From Embleya scabrispora DSM 41855 (GTDB lineage: Bacteria; Actinomycetota; Actinomycetes; Streptomycetales; Streptomycetaceae), in contig NZ_KB889574.1 in assembly GCF_000372745.1 (NCBI RefSeq), positions 62,001-126,000 on the forward strand: a stretch of 64,000 nt of DNA, read 5' to 3'. The notes under the pieces were generated by a model. It did no database searches and was not told where the DNA came from. It saw only the letters and a list, made by a program, of their open reading frames with translations. Numbering within the stretch: the first letter of the stretch is position 1; every line of letters starts with the position of its first letter. The position numbers and the translations under genes were made by a program. Of the stretch, positions 62,206-64,000 are shown one piece after another.

Positions 62206-62653
62206 CCGCTCCCCCGTCGCGTCCGCCCGTTGTTCCGCCCCATCCTGGCCGATCGATCGCACGAACCGGATAGGCGGGACGACGAATCGCAACCTTTGGG
62301 ACTCCGAGACGGCCGCCACCGAACGCTCGATGGCCCAGGGCGCCCGGCACGAGATCGACACCATCGCGACCCAGGCCGTCGACGGGCCCACCACCCCACC
62401 GCGCGAGCTCCCGGCCCAGTTCTGATCCACCCCACCGGGCCGACGCGGCCGCCATACCGAGCCCGCGTCGAAGTGTCGTCGATCGCGCCGAGGATGCCAC
62501 CCGAAAATGCGGGACGCGCGGTTCGGCGCGCCTGCACTATTAGCTGAATGAGCATGAATTATAACTGTAAGTAACTTTGTTACCTCCCGACGCCTGTTCG
62601 CGTCGCGCGGGACGTACCCGCTGGATCAGCACGGATTGACTAGGAGACCGCGC
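62206..62653. promoter_or_regulatory. Divergent promoter region upstream of the diiron oxygenase
   Basis: 448 nt without a gene. The last 110 nt are unusually AT-rich for this genome, with TATAAC near 62560 (-10-like) and a palindrome AAGTAAC-TTT-GTTACCT at 62569-62585. The left part should hold the Nudix promoter, which I could not define. Confidence 0.55.
62569..62585. promoter_or_regulatory. Palindromic operator candidate
   Basis: AAGTAAC-TTT-GTTACCT: 7-nt arms with six complementary positions around TTT, directly downstream of the TATAAC box and 69 nt before the oxygenase start. The shape suits a TetR-type repressor, but no regulator gene is adjacent. Confidence 0.5.
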
Positions 62654-63589
62654 ATGCCAGTCAAGGACGACACCAAGGACCGTGAGCGCACCGCGGAGCG
62701 CCTGCTGACGGCGTCCACGAAGAACTGGTTCGACCCGCTGACCGAGATCGACTGGGAAGCGCCACTGCTCCCCGACGCGTTCTTCATCGACGAGGAGCGG
62801 TGCACGCTGTACGGCACTCCCATGTGGGACCGGCTCGGCCCGCAGCAGCGGATCGACCTGTCCCGCCACGAGGTGGCGTGCACGGCGAGTGTCGGTATTT
62901 GGGTCGAGGTGATCCTGATGCAACTGCTCGTCAGACACGTGTATGACCAGGACATGACAAGCCGTCATGTGCAGTACGCCTTCACGGAGATCGCCGACGA
63001 GTGTCGCCATTCCACGATGTTCGGGAGCATGATCACGAAGTTCGAGTGCCCCAATTACGGTCCCGGTCGTCACGCGCACGCACTCGGCCGGTTCTTGAAG
63101 ACGGTCGCCTCGGGCGTTCAGCCGTTCGCCGCCGCGCTCATCGCCGAGGAGATCCTCGACGCCATGCAGCGCGAGATGATGCGCAACGAGACCCTCCAGC
63201 CGTTGGTTCGCGACGTCGCGCGCATCCACGTGATCGAGGAGGCGCGGCACGTCCGTTACGCCCGCGAGGAGGTCGCGCGCCGCATGCCGAACCTGAATCG
63301 GGCGCAGAGGGCCATGTGTCGGCTGCTCATCGCGCGGGTGGCGCATGTGACCGCGCGCAACCTGATCCACCCGGGCGTCTACGCGGCGGTGGGCCTGGAT
63401 CCCCGGGCCGCCGCCCGCGAGGCCTGGACGAACCCGCACCGGAGTCGGGCGTTGCAAGACTGGGGGCGGCGCCTGGTGGGGTTCTACGAGGAGAACGGGC
63501 TCATGGGCGGTCCCGGGCTGGCGCTGTGGCGGCGTTCCGGACTGGTGGCGCCCGACTATCGGCCGGGGAAGTCGACGAACGGAGGCTGA
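62654..63589 (+). CDS. AurF-like diiron oxygenase
   Basis: This 311-residue protein has the ferritin-like iron-ligand pattern of AurF: ExxxH in AFTEIADECRHSTMFG (residues about 110-122), EEILDAMQREMM, and HVIEEARHVRYAREEVA (about 192-208). AurF oxidises aryl amines to nitro groups, but many homologues have unknown substrates. ATG 62654 has GGAGA 6 nt upstream. It is monocistronic with an AT-rich promoter and palindrome. It ends near a bidirectional terminator facing tRNA-Tyr. Confidence 0.85.
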   Translation: MPVKDDTKDRERTAERLLTASTKNWFDPLTEIDWEAPLLPDAFFIDEERCTLYGTPMWDRLGPQQRIDLSRHEVACTASVGIWVEVILMQLLVRHVYDQDMTSRHVQYAFTEIADECRHSTMFGSMITKFECPNYGPGRHAHALGRFLKTVASGVQPFAAALIAEEILDAMQREMMRNETLQPLVRDVARIHVIEEARHVRYAREEVARRMPNLNRAQRAMCRLLIARVAHVTARNLIHPGVYAAVGLDPRAAAREAWTNPHRSRALQDWGRRLVGFYEENGLMGGPGLALWRRSGLVAPDYRPGKSTNGG

Positions 63590-63691
63590 TCATCGCACGA
63601 GGTATCCCACGTTCCTGAGCGACTGATCCACACCCGCAACACGCCGAGACACGCCGTACTTTTCGAGCATCGGCCCCGTTTGCTCGAACGA

Positions 63692-63732
63692 CGAAGGCCC
63701 CTGTCTGCGTTTCCGCAGATCAGGGGCCTTCG
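63692..63732. terminator. Bidirectional terminator between the diiron oxygenase gene and tRNA-Tyr
   Basis: A 12-bp stem CGAAGGCCCCTG/CAGGGGCCTTCG continued by TCTGCG/CGCAGA, one unpaired T, 4-nt TTTC loop. It lies 9 nt past the 3' end of tRNA-Tyr and 103 nt past the oxygenase stop, so it can serve both. Confidence 0.8.
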
Positions 63733-63740
63733 TCTCGGTG

Positions 63741-63823
63741 TGGCGGGTGTTGGGTTCGAACCAACGTAGGCATACACCGGCAGATTTACAGTCTGCTCCC
63801 TTTGGCCGCTCGGGCAACCCGCC
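63741..63823 (-). tRNA. tRNA-Tyr (anticodon GTA)
   Basis: An 83-nt type II tRNA with a long variable arm: acceptor GGCGGGT/ACCCGCC, anticodon loop CTGTAAA, T-arm GGTTCGAACCC. CCA is not encoded. The homologous tRNA-Tyr gene is the known integration site of the SLP1 element in Streptomyces coelicolor; no integrase is visible here. Confidence 0.95.
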
Positions 63824-64000
63824 GTGTGCGCCTTGCGGCGCGACGGGACAACAATAGCGGACCACCCGGGGTGCTTCGCCACTCGGTATCGGATCGGGTG
63901 GGTGGTATGCGGTCGGAGTCGGGGTCGTGGGGGACGCTCTAGGCTGGAGGGGTTGCCTTCCCTCCCACTCAGTTCCCACAGAAAGCGATTCCGAGCCTTG
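63824..64000. other. Right end of window, no gene recognised
   Basis: 177 nt upstream of tRNA-Tyr. No complete gene is visible. A plus-strand gene may begin just beyond the edge, but nothing in the window proves it. Confidence 0.5.

Overview
The window is high-GC actinobacterial DNA. It carries the rpsL-rpsG-fusA-tuf and rpsJ-to-secY ribosomal gene order, a long acidic NusG, a short chaplin, LAAC/LTAC lipoproteins and a carbohydrate ABC importer with no ATPase of its own. Together these point to Streptomycetaceae (Streptomyces or a close relative). The assignment rests on gene order and protein recognition, not on a database search.

Layout. (1) Positions 1-30754, almost all on the minus strand, are the translation and transcription core. 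Read 5' to 3' on that strand they are tRNA-Trp, secE, nusG, rplK, rplA, a lipoprotein gene, rplJ, rplL, rpoB, rpoC, a DUF4190-type membrane protein gene, rpsL, rpsG, fusA, tuf, then rpsJ-rplC-rplD-rplW-rplB-rpsS-rplV-rpsC-rplP-rpmC-rpsQ-rplN-rplX-rplE-rpsN-rpsH-rplF-rplR-rpsE-rpmD-rplO-secY. secY runs off the left edge. Clear hairpin terminators follow tuf, rpoC, rplL and rplA, and promoters can be proposed for rpsL and rpoB. The rpsJ and rpsL leaders share an identical 26-nt element at nearly the same distance from the start codon. (2) Positions 30914-36024 hold conserved housekeeping genes: an aspartate-type aminotransferase and adenosine deaminase on plus, then murB, a hadA/hadB-like dehydratase pair, rpmG, tRNA-Met and tRNA-Thr on minus. 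(3) Positions 36093-48633 are a tightly coupled five-gene minus-strand operon: DUF4132 protein, a 1628-aa protein, a MoxR-type AAA+ ATPase, a DUF5682-VWA fusion and a SWIM zinc-finger protein. It has the parts and order of the uncharacterised E. coli yehI-yehL-yehM-yehP-yehQ locus, plus the giant protein and the fusion. (4) Positions 49092-49848 hold a short chaplin and a VOC-fold protein. (5) Positions 49868-60434 are a divergent catabolic locus. On minus: D-aminoacylase, IclR regulator, D-threonine-aldolase-fold deaminase, PfkB sugar kinase and RidA. On plus: a sugar-binding lipoprotein, two permeases and a GH20 beta-N-acetylhexosaminidase. I infer uptake of GlcNAc-type sugars and an oxidative route through glucosaminate and 2-keto-3-deoxygluconate. 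A pseudo-palindrome lies in the divergent promoter region. (6) Positions 60613-64000 hold an NTF2-fold protein, a tandem-Nudix protein, an AurF-like diiron oxygenase behind an AT-rich promoter with a palindrome, and tRNA-Tyr with a strong terminator.

The two parts most worth follow-up are the MoxR/VWA/SWIM operon and the divergent amino-sugar locus. Both lie in the stretch between tRNA-Thr and tRNA-Tyr. No CRISPR array, insertion sequence, integrase or transposase was seen.
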